Part shown: piece after piece, positions 18,572 through 26,825 of the stretch
How positions within the stretch are numbered: the first letter of the stretch is position 1
How the letters are laid out: each line of letters opens with the position of its first letter
From: SG8-4 sp964598225
GTDB taxonomy: Bacteria > Planctomycetota > Phycisphaerae > Sedimentisphaerales > Anaerobacaceae
NCBI GenBank assembly: GCA_964598225.1
Contig: CAZRBG010000018.1
Coordinates: 1-64,000, forward strand
DNA length: 64,000 nucleotides
Direction: 5' to 3'
Program-made: the position numbers and the translations under genes
Notes under the pieces: generated by a model
What the model saw: only the letters and a program-made list of their open reading frames with translations
Told to the model about the DNA's origin: nothing
Database searches by the model: none

Positions 18572-19210
18572 TTACATCGAATCAAATTTTGTCCCAGGTA
18601 TTTTGGCCTGCTTCTGCGAGTCGTCCAGCTTGTCCCATTCCGAGGGACATCCGCCGCAACAAAAGGCAACTTTGCGCCCCTTATAGTCGCGCGTGAGATT
18701 CGCATCGACCGTGTTCCTATCGATAGACGATCCCATAATGGGGCAGATGAGGCTGTTTGCAAACTGCGGTCTTGCATTGGTGCCCAGAGCTTTGTAGACC
18801 GCCAGGAGCTTCTCCGTGGCTTTGGTCAGTTCGGCGACTTCCGTTTGCCTGTCACCGGCCTTCATCGCCTTGATTGCTTCGGCGAGTGACATTATCGCCG
18901 TTGGAAATTCTCTGGAATAAACCTCCTCGAAGCTCAAAGTCTGCGATGCTCCGGATTCAGTGTTCGCTTTTGAAACCGCGCTGCCGGAGGGCCTGTTATG
19001 AGTTCTCGGGACCCTCGTTCTCGCAGGCCGGCGGGCAGGTCTCGGAACTCTCGACCGAACGGTTTTGTTAGCCTTTGTCGGAGGCGCAGCAGCTTCGGTG
19101 TGTTCCGGGTGGCAATGGTTGGCTCTGACTTGATTCATTTGCAGATTTATTATCAGTGCCGCAACTGCGCCGACAACGACTACGACCGTTACTAATCTTC
19201 GCTTGCTCAC
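18572..19210 (-). CDS. Exported YHS-domain protein with basic Pro/Arg-rich linker
   Basis: A 212-residue protein starting at a GTG (19210) preceded by GGAGAG. A signal/anchor segment (about residues 5-25) is followed by a His-containing stretch, a strongly basic Arg/Pro linker (about 45-75), a helical region (about 95-145) and a YHS-like module (CPIMGSSID...VAFCCGGCPSEWDKL). The helical and YHS parts are clearly paralogous to the neighbouring gene at 17784-18386, but it lacks that protein's C-terminal metal-binding module. The context suggests extracytoplasmic metal binding. Confidence 0.8.
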   Translation of the reverse strand: MSKRRLVTVVVVVGAVAALIINLQMNQVRANHCHPEHTEAAAPPTKANKTVRSRVPRPARRPARTRVPRTHNRPSGSAVSKANTESGASQTLSFEEVYSREFPTAIMSLAEAIKAMKAGDRQTEVAELTKATEKLLAVYKALGTNARPQFANSLICPIMGSSIDRNTVDANLTRDYKGRKVAFCCGGCPSEWDKLDDSQKQAKIPGTKFDSM

Positions 19211-19357
19211 TCTTCACTCTCCATCCTAAAATCAGATTTGTTCCCGACCTGGATACAATCCTTCACAACTTTTATTCTTATACATACAATCACTCGAAAA
19301 GCAGAGTATCCGTGTATAGAAACGAAAAACAAGAGCCCCCAGATATATGGATCTTAC

Positions 19358-20152
19358 CTATCCGCAACCGCAATCTCCGCCCGTTGCACATGCGGCGGCG
19401 TCGGGGCAGTCGGAACTGCCGCAAAGCATCTTTATAAGTGTGATACAGATTCTATCGGCCGCTTTGTAGAGATCTTCGTAATTCTTTCCTTCAACAATGA
19501 TTTTACCGCCGCCAAGCGTCGATACTCTTGTGTTATTAGCGCCGCTCTTGGGTCCCTTTATCAGGATTATCGGGGCCTTGACTGTTGCGTCTTCAAGGGC
19601 CTGAATCTGCGGCCCTCGCGCGGTGGAACGCTCCAATTTGCCACCTGGTTTCGTAAAGGCAACGCCTGCGAATTTTTTCGGGTTGGCAATCTGTATATAA
19701 CGAGCCAAATCTGTAACGGCCGGCATGACCTCGTCTTCTTCGTTTGGATCGATAAGCAAGGTAGCGTGCAGGACTTCCTTACCCAATATTCCGTATAGCA
19801 GCGCAGTGTTCTTCTCCAGCTCTGTCTTTCCCGGCGCCTTGAGCGGGACTTCCTGAGCCTCCAGGGGAGACCTCTTGAAGGGAAAGCGCGCGCCCATCAG
19901 CGTCAAAAAGTAATAGTCCTTCTCCCGGTCGTATGTTACCCCTCCGAAGAATTTCCCGAGCCTCATCGGGCCTGTCTTCGGATCCGTTTCATTTGGCCTT
20001 GTTGACTCTTTCCGAGGGCTATTCTTCGGTTCCCGGGCTTCGAGTGTACTTATCGCCCTCGGTCTGCCGCCCGTTAGCTGGGTAGCCGCAACGGCGCCGA
20101 TTAAAAGAATAGCGATGCCGACGATAATGAGTGTGACGTTCTTGTTCTTCAT
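19358..20152 (-). CDS. Membrane-anchored protein of unknown function with cysteine-rich tail
   Basis: A 264-residue protein that I do not recognise. It has one N-terminal membrane segment (about residues 6-26) and a probably extracytoplasmic domain that includes LLYGILGKEVLHATLLIDPN and GGGKIIVEGKNYEDLYKAAD. The last 30 residues contain seven cysteines (CITLIKMLCGSSDC...CATGGDCGCG), a plausible metal-binding tail. Its start overlaps the stop of the ABC ATPase gene by 4 bp (ATGA), so it is the third gene of the transporter operon and may be its accessory or substrate-binding component. The link to metals rests on the cysteines and on neighbours. Confidence 0.75.
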   Translation of the reverse strand: MKNKNVTLIIVGIAILLIGAVAATQLTGGRPRAISTLEAREPKNSPRKESTRPNETDPKTGPMRLGKFFGGVTYDREKDYYFLTLMGARFPFKRSPLEAQEVPLKAPGKTELEKNTALLYGILGKEVLHATLLIDPNEEDEVMPAVTDLARYIQIANPKKFAGVAFTKPGGKLERSTARGPQIQALEDATVKAPIILIKGPKSGANNTRVSTLGGGKIIVEGKNYEDLYKAADRICITLIKMLCGSSDCPDAAACATGGDCGCG

Positions 20153-20799
20153 AGAGATAGCCTTCCATCAGTAAGTTCTATTTTTCTGTCGGCGAAATTA
20201 GCCATTTCCAAATCATGCGTAACCAGCAGTATTGTTACTCCCAGTTCGTTTAGTTCTTTCATATAGCGCATTATTACGCCGCCGGTTTCGCTATCCAAAT
20301 TGCCTGTGGGCTCGTCGGCAAAGATAACCCTCGGGCTGTTGGCCAGCGTCCTGGCGATGGCGACCCTTTGCTGCTCTCCCGTGCTTAGCTGGCCCGGAAA
20401 CCGGTCCGCCTTATCCTGCAAGCCAACCCTGTCCAGCAACTCCCGAGCTACATATCGTTGCCTCTTTTTCTTTTCTCCGGCCAGGTACAGAGGTACTTCA
20501 ATGTTTTCGGCGGCGGTAAGATAGGAGATGAGATTGAAGGACTGGAAAATAAATCCGAAATTATTCCTTCTAAAAGCCACCCGTCGGCGGCGGTTCAGCT
20601 CGTAAAGCGACACTCCGTCTACAACGATCCCGCCGTCCGTCGGGCTCAGCAGGCCCGCGATTACATTCAAAAGCGTAGTTTTGCCGCTGCCGCTCGGGCC
20701 GACCACCGATACAAAATCGCCGCCGTCGATACGGAACTGCACGTTTTTGAGCGGAGTGGTATCTCCGTATGATTTGGTCACCGTATTTATTTCAATCAC
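20149..20799 (-). CDS. ABC transporter ATP-binding protein, MacB/LolD type
   Basis: A 216-residue ATPase with Walker A GPSGSGKTT (about 35-43), a Q-loop near FIFQSFNLI, signature LSTGEQQRVAIAR, Walker B VIFADEPTGNLD and the switch histidine in LLVTHDLEMA. The sequence and length match the LolD/MacB/FtsE-like group that works with MacB_PCD permeases. It lies between the permease gene (3 bp away) and the cysteine-tailed protein (4-bp overlap), forming a compact operon. It powers the neighbouring permease; the substrate is unknown. Confidence 0.92.
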   Translation of the reverse strand: MIEINTVTKSYGDTTPLKNVQFRIDGGDFVSVVGPSGSGKTTLLNVIAGLLSPTDGGIVVDGVSLYELNRRRRVAFRRNNFGFIFQSFNLISYLTAAENIEVPLYLAGEKKKRQRYVARELLDRVGLQDKADRFPGQLSTGEQQRVAIARTLANSPRVIFADEPTGNLDSETGGVIMRYMKELNELGVTILLVTHDLEMANFADRKIELTDGRLSL

Positions 20800-20802
20800 T
20801 GT

Positions 20803-21954
20803 CTATACCTCTCTAAGCGCGTCGACAGGGTCGAGCTTTGATATCCTCTTGACCGGCACAATGCCGGACACCACGCCAAGGCCGAACGCGATGGCGAACG
20901 AAACCAACAGAAGCTGAGGGATTGGCAGGACTTTGGTCTCGGCGATTAAGGGGCCCAGAAAGACTGAAATCCCGCTGCCGACAACGTAACCCAACAGCCC
21001 GCCGATCACGGCAAATACCAACAGCTTCGAGACAAAAATAAGCTGGATTTTGATCGGGTCCATGCCCATAGCCAGCAACATTCCAATTTCGCGGCGTCTT
21101 TCGTCAACCGCAGACGACATATAGTTAACCAGCAGAAACGCACAAAGGCCCAATACCGCCAGGTAGATAATCATGGTAAATCCCATTATCTTTTGGAGCG
21201 TACCCATCTGGGCTTCTGCAATTTGTTTTACCGGCATTACGCTTGCGTTAGCCGGCAGTACTTTGCTCATCTCGTCCGTGACGTCATATACATTCATTGC
21301 TTCACAGGCGATACAACTTGTCGAGACCTCTATCAGGTTCACCATTCCCGTTTTTCGGCTGAGCTTCTGTAGCGAAGCGAGGGGCACAAAAGCCATGAAG
21401 TCATCAGGAGAGCCGGTCTCATCCAGCACGCCGCTTATCTGAAAAGAAGTATCGCCCAATTTTACGTCGGATACCTCCGATCCCAAATAGCCGGCGGCAT
21501 GATGACCCAGGAGTATCTGGTTGCCCTCCGGGAACTCGTGGGTCAATATGTCGTGATCGATCATCCACCAGGGTTTGGCTTTTCTCTCATCGAGCTTGAT
21601 GCCTACCACCAGCAGACTCCTGCCCCCGATATCAAAACGCTCAAACAGTTTGGGAGAAACCGCAATAAGCATTTTACTGTGTTCCATGGACTCTATCTGG
21701 TCCACGTAGCTTTCCGGCAAAAGAATGCCCCCTTTCGTGGTGCCGGAGTATAAATCAAAAGGCTGGCCTTTCGGCTGGACGACGATATTGGCGCCAAATC
21801 TCAGGAGCTGCTCTTTTACCCTGTCGTGGAGCGCTTTGTTAATCGTCTGGCAGGCAACAAAAATGCTAATGCCCAGGAGTATGAATAACACTCCCGCTAT
21901 CGATTTTCTTGCCCTTCGGAGGCTCTCTTTCACGACGAAATCAATTGTCCGCAT
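20803..21954 (-). CDS. MacB/FtsX-type ABC transporter permease
   Basis: A 383-residue permease with the typical layout: one TM near the N-terminus (VLFILLGISIFVACQ), a large extracytoplasmic MacB_PCD-type domain, and three C-terminal TM helices with the RRREIGMLLAMG motif. The ATG at 21954 is preceded by GCAGGAGA and begins MRTIDFVVKESLRRARKS; earlier in-frame codons to 22110 give an unlikely basic extension. The extracytoplasmic domain contains SCIACEAMNV, a CxxC pair unusual for MacB and suggestive of metal or redox chemistry. It is the first gene of a three-gene operon beside the heavy-metal pump. Such transporters often move lipoproteins, peptides or use mechanotransmission. Confidence 0.88.
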   Translation of the reverse strand: MRTIDFVVKESLRRARKSIAGVLFILLGISIFVACQTINKALHDRVKEQLLRFGANIVVQPKGQPFDLYSGTTKGGILLPESYVDQIESMEHSKMLIAVSPKLFERFDIGGRSLLVVGIKLDERKAKPWWMIDHDILTHEFPEGNQILLGHHAAGYLGSEVSDVKLGDTSFQISGVLDETGSPDDFMAFVPLASLQKLSRKTGMVNLIEVSTSCIACEAMNVYDVTDEMSKVLPANASVMPVKQIAEAQMGTLQKIMGFTMIIYLAVLGLCAFLLVNYMSSAVDERRREIGMLLAMGMDPIKIQLIFVSKLLVFAVIGGLLGYVVGSGISVFLGPLIAETKVLPIPQLLLVSFAIAFGLGVVSGIVPVKRISKLDPVDALREV

Positions 21955-22551
21955 CAGTTTTCTCCTGCGCCCTCTAACTTTTACATTACAGCTATCCCGC
22001 GGACTGCAGTTTGCTGTCGTGCTATCTAAACGCAGCAGCGACCTGTAACGTTCCCGGAAAACAATTTTTTTTTTACATTTGCCCTTTGGAGGCCTAAACG
22101 CGGTTGCCACGTTCGCAGATTTTGCCGGGCTGATCCGATAAACTTAGCAAAAACCAAGAAAGGAGGTCGCCAAAATTAATTTTCAGGGAACCAGGGAATC
22201 CGAGATATCGTTCAGATTGTAAAAGCACCGTAAGCCGGGCTGAACACGAAGGAATCAATATTGAACCGGTGTCTGTGTAACCATGATGCCTGACATCGAG
22301 CAGCAGAGAACAGGAAGTTGGCGCACGGCAAAAGTCTTGCATCAAGGTGCGATAACGGAACGACGGATCATCACTCTCTGCGCCAAGCCGGGTTTTTCCA
22401 GTCGGTGAGTTCTCAATGACTGGAGACCCGGCGAATAATAAACACAGCATAGGTTGCTGTGATTCATATAGACCGGGCGGGCAGCAAGTGCCGACTCTCA
22501 TGCGTTTACCAACCGGTACAACGTCCCGCCCGGCATTGGAAGGACCCAAAA
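21955..22551. other. Noncoding region between the ABC operon and the FlgM-like gene
   Basis: No convincing coding sequence on either strand. It contains the upstream region of the ABC operon, a T-rich run near 22065-22077, and a strong two-part hairpin: GCCGGGT (22387-22393) with ACCCGGC (22426-22432) and, inside it, CCAGTC (22398-22403) with GACTGG (22418-22423). The hairpin lies about 120 bp before the FlgM-like gene. Confidence 0.5.
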
Positions 22552-22773
22552 ATGCTTGCTTTAAGCAGACGGACGAACAAAACGATTGCCGCCCCAAAAA
22601 AGGCGAACACTACGGCGAAGGACACTTCGAGCGATTGCTCCCCGCTTCACGTCCGCGACGAGAAAGTTCGCAGCATTCAGCGGCAGCTTGCCGAGGGCGG
22701 ATATGACCTTGATAAGCGAATGAATGTCGCATTCGACAAGCTGTGGGAGAAGCTTGCAGAATTTGCAACGTAG
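22552..22773 (+). CDS. FlgM-like anti-sigma factor, small
   Basis: A 73-residue protein whose second half (HVRDEKVRSIQRQLAEGGYD then LDKRMNVAFDKLWEKL) resembles the sigma-binding helices of FlgM, where the usual pattern is VR.EKV..I...I..G.Y.V. The start at 22552 is chosen because GGAAGGA (22538-22544) lies 7 bp upstream; a longer version from 22459 has no ribosome site. FlgM binds and holds the flagellar sigma factor sigma-28. No flagellar or sigma-28 gene is in the window, so it may be an orphan regulator or act on another sigma factor. The match is by pattern only. Confidence 0.6.
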   Translation: MLALSRRTNKTIAAPKKANTTAKDTSSDCSPLHVRDEKVRSIQRQLAEGGYDLDKRMNVAFDKLWEKLAEFAT

Positions 22774-22909
22774 TCGGCTCCGCAACGGATTGGCCGTTCG
22801 AAAAACGCGTATTTGTGCTCAAGCTTCTTTATTTGGGACGAGAAAGTAGAGATCATGATAAAAATGAACAAATGGTATCCAGTACGGCAAAGGTTCATCC
22901 GGCGTGACA

Positions 22910-24064
22910 TCAGCCTAACTCGGGATAATCCGCCAGACAAACCGGAACGAGTTGCTCGCCGCGAACGGTTGCGTTGGGGCACAGATCGCAACAGCTAATA
23001 TCCCCGCCTTTAGTCATCGTTGGCCCGTTTTCAAAAATGAGATACTTCGACCTTAATCTGGCGCCATTATGCCTAAGCTTCAAGAGAAATTTGATGCCCT
23101 CCAACGCCCTCAACCCCGTCAGCGAACTGAACAGGACCCTGACCGCAGCGGCGAGAGAGCCCTGCTCACGGTAGAATCTGAACCTGCCGTCGACAAGCCT
23201 CGTGAAGGAAAGCAAGAGAGAGTGCATGAAATTCGATTTTACGTTGAATCGCTCCGTCTCGTCCTGAAAATGAATAACCGGAATGAAATACGTCATCCAA
23301 CTGAAGTCGTTTTTTCGCTCGGCCTCTGCACGTCCTGAAGGCAAGTACGTAAACGGCTCCGAGGCAAAATCGTTCTTGAGCACTTGATATATTTGCCTGT
23401 TTGTTGTCCGGCCCGGCTGAAACGGGCACGCGTCCTCCTGGTCGCAAGGGTCGTGCCGGTCTTGTCGCGTGGGATCGACGGCTCCCATCAGATCGTCCGT
23501 GGCAACATAATTTGTCGCAAATAGATAATTGATGCGCCTGGAGTTGAGTACGTAATCCACCACAGAGGAAACTCTATCGAAGTAATTGTTGTATACGGTG
23601 ATTGAAAGACCAACGTCGATATTGCTCGCGGCAACTCTGGCGGCGAGGGACGATCTGAGGGAGCTGATCTGTTCGTAAGCGGCAACGCGGGGCAAATCCG
23701 GCCGGTCCTGGCCCTCATCTATATGAAGCATCACCATGTCCAGACCGACGTCCTTCAAGTTCTCCAGGAGACTTGCGCTCAGAAGCAGCCCGTTTGTAGC
23801 CAGAACCGCCTTGAGGCCTCTGCGATGAATATTGCCTACTATTTCACACAATTGCGGATGCAGGGTTGGCTCTCCCCCGGCGATCGAGACGGTCTGAACT
23901 CGTCTTTTTGACGTCGCGATATCCAATTCGCTGAAAATTTGGCCCAACGGCTTTGAAGAACCGTCCATATCCTTGTAACAGCCCCGGCAGGAGATGTTGC
24001 ATTTCTGGTTTACTTCCAGAACGAAATGGGGACAAGAGGACGACGTCCACGGCATTTTCAACAT
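22910..24064 (-). CDS. Radical SAM protein, SPASM-like C-terminus
   Basis: About 384 residues. The N-terminus carries the radical SAM cluster motif with C22, C26 and C29 (KCNISCRGCYKD), followed by the glycine-rich SAM-binding segment SIAGGEPTLHP. The C-terminus has a cysteine cluster (ISCCDLCPNA...VPVCLAD) that could hold an auxiliary iron-sulfur cluster. The start at 24064 is chosen since earlier in-frame sequence overlaps the upstream NifX-like gene in another frame and lacks a ribosome site; the frame itself stays open to 24277. It is about 100 bp downstream of the NifX-like gene in the same direction. The substrate is unknown. The pairing hints at cofactor or peptide modification, but this is speculative. 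Confidence 0.8.
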   Translation of the reverse strand: MLKMPWTSSSCPHFVLEVNQKCNISCRGCYKDMDGSSKPLGQIFSELDIATSKRRVQTVSIAGGEPTLHPQLCEIVGNIHRRGLKAVLATNGLLLSASLLENLKDVGLDMVMLHIDEGQDRPDLPRVAAYEQISSLRSSLAARVAASNIDVGLSITVYNNYFDRVSSVVDYVLNSRRINYLFATNYVATDDLMGAVDPTRQDRHDPCDQEDACPFQPGRTTNRQIYQVLKNDFASEPFTYLPSGRAEAERKNDFSWMTYFIPVIHFQDETERFNVKSNFMHSLLLSFTRLVDGRFRFYREQGSLAAAVRVLFSSLTGLRALEGIKFLLKLRHNGARLRSKYLIFENGPTMTKGGDISCCDLCPNATVRGEQLVPVCLADYPELG

Positions 24065-24161
24065 GCTGTAGTTCTCTTTAGTTGAATTCTTATATCCGCC
24101 GTGGAGCCGCCCTGAAGTGCTCTTGTCCCGCTTATGTTGTGCGAGGTCCGAATCATTCGTG

Positions 24162-24551
24162 TCATGGTGCAGACTCCTGATACTCGATATCTTCGCACGG
24201 CATGACAACTGTATCGGCCGCACACATTTCTTTGAATTGTCGGACCACACTTCGAACCGAGCCGCTCGAAACATCAATCATCTGGACTCCCGTGCCTTGC
24301 AAAGATTTCAGGAAGGATTCCAGCAGATCAAAATTGGTGTGACCGGTGAGGATCTTGGAGGCATTTTCCCGCAGTAACTGCTCGCCCAGCAACTTGCCGC
24401 CAGCCGAACCGTCGTCCATAATAACGGGACTAATAATAGCTTCGTGGTTCAAAGTGTCTAAATCGACGATCAACAAATATTTGCTGTCGCCGAACTCGAT
24501 TGAGACATGATCCTCAAGTGTGGGGCCTGTTGATGTAACGCCTATTTTCAT
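24162..24551 (-). CDS. NifX/NifB-C-like dinitrogenase cofactor family protein
   Basis: A 129-residue protein of the small alpha/beta family that includes NifX, NafY and the NifB C-terminal domain. It starts MKIGVTSTGPTLEDHVSIEF, has a short loop GGKLLGEQLLREN and a helix-strand segment KILTGHTNFDLLESFLKS. Members bind iron-molybdenum cofactor precursors or other metal clusters, but many in non-diazotrophs have unknown roles. No other nif gene is near. It is transcribed just before the radical SAM gene, echoing the NifB arrangement of radical SAM plus NifX-like domain, here as separate genes. Confidence 0.8.
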   Translation of the reverse strand: MKIGVTSTGPTLEDHVSIEFGDSKYLLIVDLDTLNHEAIISPVIMDDGSAGGKLLGEQLLRENASKILTGHTNFDLLESFLKSLQGTGVQMIDVSSGSVRSVVRQFKEMCAADTVVMPCEDIEYQESAP

Positions 24552-24731
24552 GACACATTCTCAGTTGATTAACTGTCCTGCTTTTATTTTCTGAACGGAT
24601 ATGCCCGCTCAAAAGTTCCATTATTAATAATTTCTTGGAACGATGCGGCGATCTTGATCGTTCTGAGAAGTGATATAGATTTTCAACGTGTCATTTAGTC
24701 CGCGCGGCATCCGGGGCCGCAGGGGTCAAAA

Positions 24732-25040
24732 ATGGTAACTTACACAAAAAGACAACTCATCGACCACATTCATTTACTTCTGGCGGTACAAATCAGAATG
24801 GCCGGAGAAATAAACGGGAGATGCGTACTTAGAGATGACAGGATAGAGTTGATTCCGTTCGATTGTACACGGGCCACCGACCTTGTGATTATCGATTACG
24901 TAAAGAGCCCGGACACCGTGCCGCTGCGCACCGTCATTCATCAGGGGGTGGAAGAGCACTGGGATGCCCTCAGGACTGTCAACTTAATCGCAACTGATAT
25001 GCCTTGGCACAAAGACCACAAACGGCGCGCTGATTTTTGA
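24732..25040 (+). CDS. Hypothetical protein, 102 residues
   Basis: I do not recognise this protein. It has no signal peptide or membrane segment and reads as a small soluble alpha/beta protein (TKRQLIDHIHLLLAVQIRMA; RATDLVIIDYV). The ATG is preceded by CAGGGGT about 6 bp upstream. It is divergent from the NifX-like gene and convergent with the anti-sigma gene. It could be spurious. Confidence 0.45.
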   Translation: MVTYTKRQLIDHIHLLLAVQIRMAGEINGRCVLRDDRIELIPFDCTRATDLVIIDYVKSPDTVPLRTVIHQGVEEHWDALRTVNLIATDMPWHKDHKRRADF

Positions 25041-25131
25041 ATTTCGGTTCATCAAAGTCCGAATTCCTTTGTTCGAATGCAAGAATTTCAAAATCAGAAT
25101 CACATTATCCGAAATTCGAGCCGGAATGCTT

Positions 25132-25923
25132 TCATTTCTGAGCGTCAGGCAGAAGCCGACTGAGCAGTTCCGTCAGATACTCATGTGAAATCTCACCTAC
25201 GGCGCAGTAGGAGTAGCCGCTGATTCTGACCGATACCATGTCGCATTTGGCAAAGGAACTCTTCCAGTAAGTGTGTCCGTCTTTCGTGAATTTGCCCGTT
25301 ATGCCCATTGATTCGGGCTTGTCGGTAACCACTATGACACTCATAACTCCCTGCGGCGTGTCAACTACGTAGCTGCCGACGACCTCGCCGCGAAAATGCT
25401 TGACACAGCACCCTCTCAGGGCCATCCCGTGTCCGGGTTCGGGCAAACGCGGATTGAAACCGAGCTTGGCCTTAAAGTATTTGGCGAGTTTCTCCGGCTC
25501 TGCCTCACTGTAGAATTCCTGATGCGGCGAGAGATTGTGATTATGGATCTTTACCAACTCCGCCTGCGCGGCTTTAGCGGCCGAAGGTGTGCCAAAATAC
25601 AGGCTCAGTGGCACCAACACTATCAGTATCGCCGCTGCCGCAGCGAGAGCGGATCTGAGCTGACGGCGACGATGACTGAACGAGATGAGTTTCACATTCT
25701 CTTGTCGCGCCCCGGCCCCAACTGTGGCGTTGAGCTTGTCGCCGATACGGTCGGCAAGGTCCGGGCCGGCATGCACGGAGGCAAAAGCCGAGCGTAGCCG
25801 CCCGGAGATCGCACGCTTCTCCGCAAGCCGGTCTCGGCACTGCCGGCATTCCTTCAAGTGCGCCGGGCTGACCTCTCGGCCAGCCAGGATTTCTTCAAAT
25901 TGTTCGTCGGTTATGTGGTTCAT
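25132..25923 (-). CDS. Zinc-finger anti-sigma factor (ZAS/HC2 type), membrane bound
   Basis: A 263-residue protein with an N-terminal ZAS-type zinc site (H3, H22, C26, C29; HLKECRQC), one transmembrane helix (about residues 90-110, ALAAAAAILIVLVPLSLYF) and an extracytoplasmic domain with HNLSPHQEFYSEAE and RGCCVKHF. It lies 3 bp downstream of the ECF sigma gene, the usual place for its anti-sigma factor. It would hold the sigma factor at the membrane until an envelope or redox signal releases it. The CC pair in the outer domain may sense redox or metal, which is inferred. Confidence 0.85.
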   Translation of the reverse strand: MNHITDEQFEEILAGREVSPAHLKECRQCRDRLAEKRAISGRLRSAFASVHAGPDLADRIGDKLNATVGAGARQENVKLISFSHRRRQLRSALAAAAAILIVLVPLSLYFGTPSAAKAAQAELVKIHNHNLSPHQEFYSEAEPEKLAKYFKAKLGFNPRLPEPGHGMALRGCCVKHFRGEVVGSYVVDTPQGVMSVIVVTDKPESMGITGKFTKDGHTYWKSSFAKCDMVSVRISGYSYCAVGEISHEYLTELLSRLLPDAQK

Positions 25924-25926
25924 GTC

Positions 25927-26610
25927 TTACTCTCCCCTCAGACCCATTTCTTTCGCATAGGACGCCAGTCTTCTTTTAAGTGCGGCCCGCGCACGGCTCG
26001 TGCGGCTCTTGACTGTGCCGGCCGCAACACCTGTAATCCGGGCTACCTCCTTCTGGCTCATTTGCTCGACATCAATCAAAAAGAGCGTCAACCGCTGATC
26101 TTCAGGAAGCTCGCCCAGCGCCCTGATGACCTGCTCGTCGGAAAAATTCTCTATCAGGTCTTCGGCATTCGACCATGCCGTCTCGTTCTCAGCGCTCGTT
26201 TCGGCAACGATCTCTTCTTCAAGCGGCAATACACGCCCTGCAGTCTTCTTTTTCCTTAGCTGGTCGATCCAGATATTACGCAATATCTGCAACAACCACG
26301 CTTTGCAGTTTGTGCCCGATTGGAACGACTCGAAACGCTCGAAAGCCCGCAAGAAAGTCTCTTGCGCCAGATCGTCCGCCTTCTGACGCCGGCCGCACAG
26401 GGCGACAGCCGCTCTGTACACGGCGTTAAGATGAGGCAACGCAACTTGTTCGAAAGTTTCAGTACGGTCCAATAGTTGCTTCTTTACTATCTTCTTAACG
26501 TTTTTGGATTGCCGAATGGTTCCATACAAAGGAAAATCCTGCGAAAAAACTGTCCGGATCTTAGCAGGAACACTCCAATACGTCAAATATGGGTTACTCG
26601 TTCTGAGCAA
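25927..26610 (-). CDS. ECF sigma factor, SigR/RpoE-like
   Basis: The protein shows sigma region 2 (YRAAVALCGRRQKADDLAQETFLRAFERFESF, with the DNA-melting NCKAWLLQILRNIWIDQLRK) and region 4 (ALGELPEDQRLTLFLIDVEQMSQKEVA with helix-turn-helix VAAGTVKSRTSRARAAL). These are the two regions of group IV sigma factors. The N-terminal 40 residues up to about KKQLLDRTETF may not be translated, since no clear ribosome site marks the 26610 start. It is followed after 3 bp by its membrane anti-sigma gene and faces a second ECF pair across about 215 bp. Confidence 0.88.
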   Translation of the reverse strand: MLRTSNPYLTYWSVPAKIRTVFSQDFPLYGTIRQSKNVKKIVKKQLLDRTETFEQVALPHLNAVYRAAVALCGRRQKADDLAQETFLRAFERFESFQSGTNCKAWLLQILRNIWIDQLRKKKTAGRVLPLEEEIVAETSAENETAWSNAEDLIENFSDEQVIRALGELPEDQRLTLFLIDVEQMSQKEVARITGVAAGTVKSRTSRARAALKRRLASYAKEMGLRGE

Positions 26611-26704
26611 TGACCAGGGAGATGTCCACGATGCTCGTAGAGCCGGTGTTGTACAGCAGGGCGAAGAATTCGGGGCAAATCGCTACTAAAAGGCGTTTTT
26701 CTCC

Positions 26705-26733
26705 TTGACTTACGAGACGTTTGTGCTTATGTT
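26705..26733 (+). promoter_or_regulatory. Possible promoter of the second ECF sigma gene
   Basis: TTGACT (26705-26710), 17-bp spacer, TATGTT (26728-26733). It lies about 90 bp before the chosen ATG. The -10 is weak, so this is tentative. Confidence 0.3.
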
Positions 26734-26825
26734 TATATGTTGACGGCGCGCAATATAGTTCACGGGACGAAGCAGTAAAACTTTACGACATACTTACTAC
26801 GAGATTTTGCTATAGGCTGCTTTGC

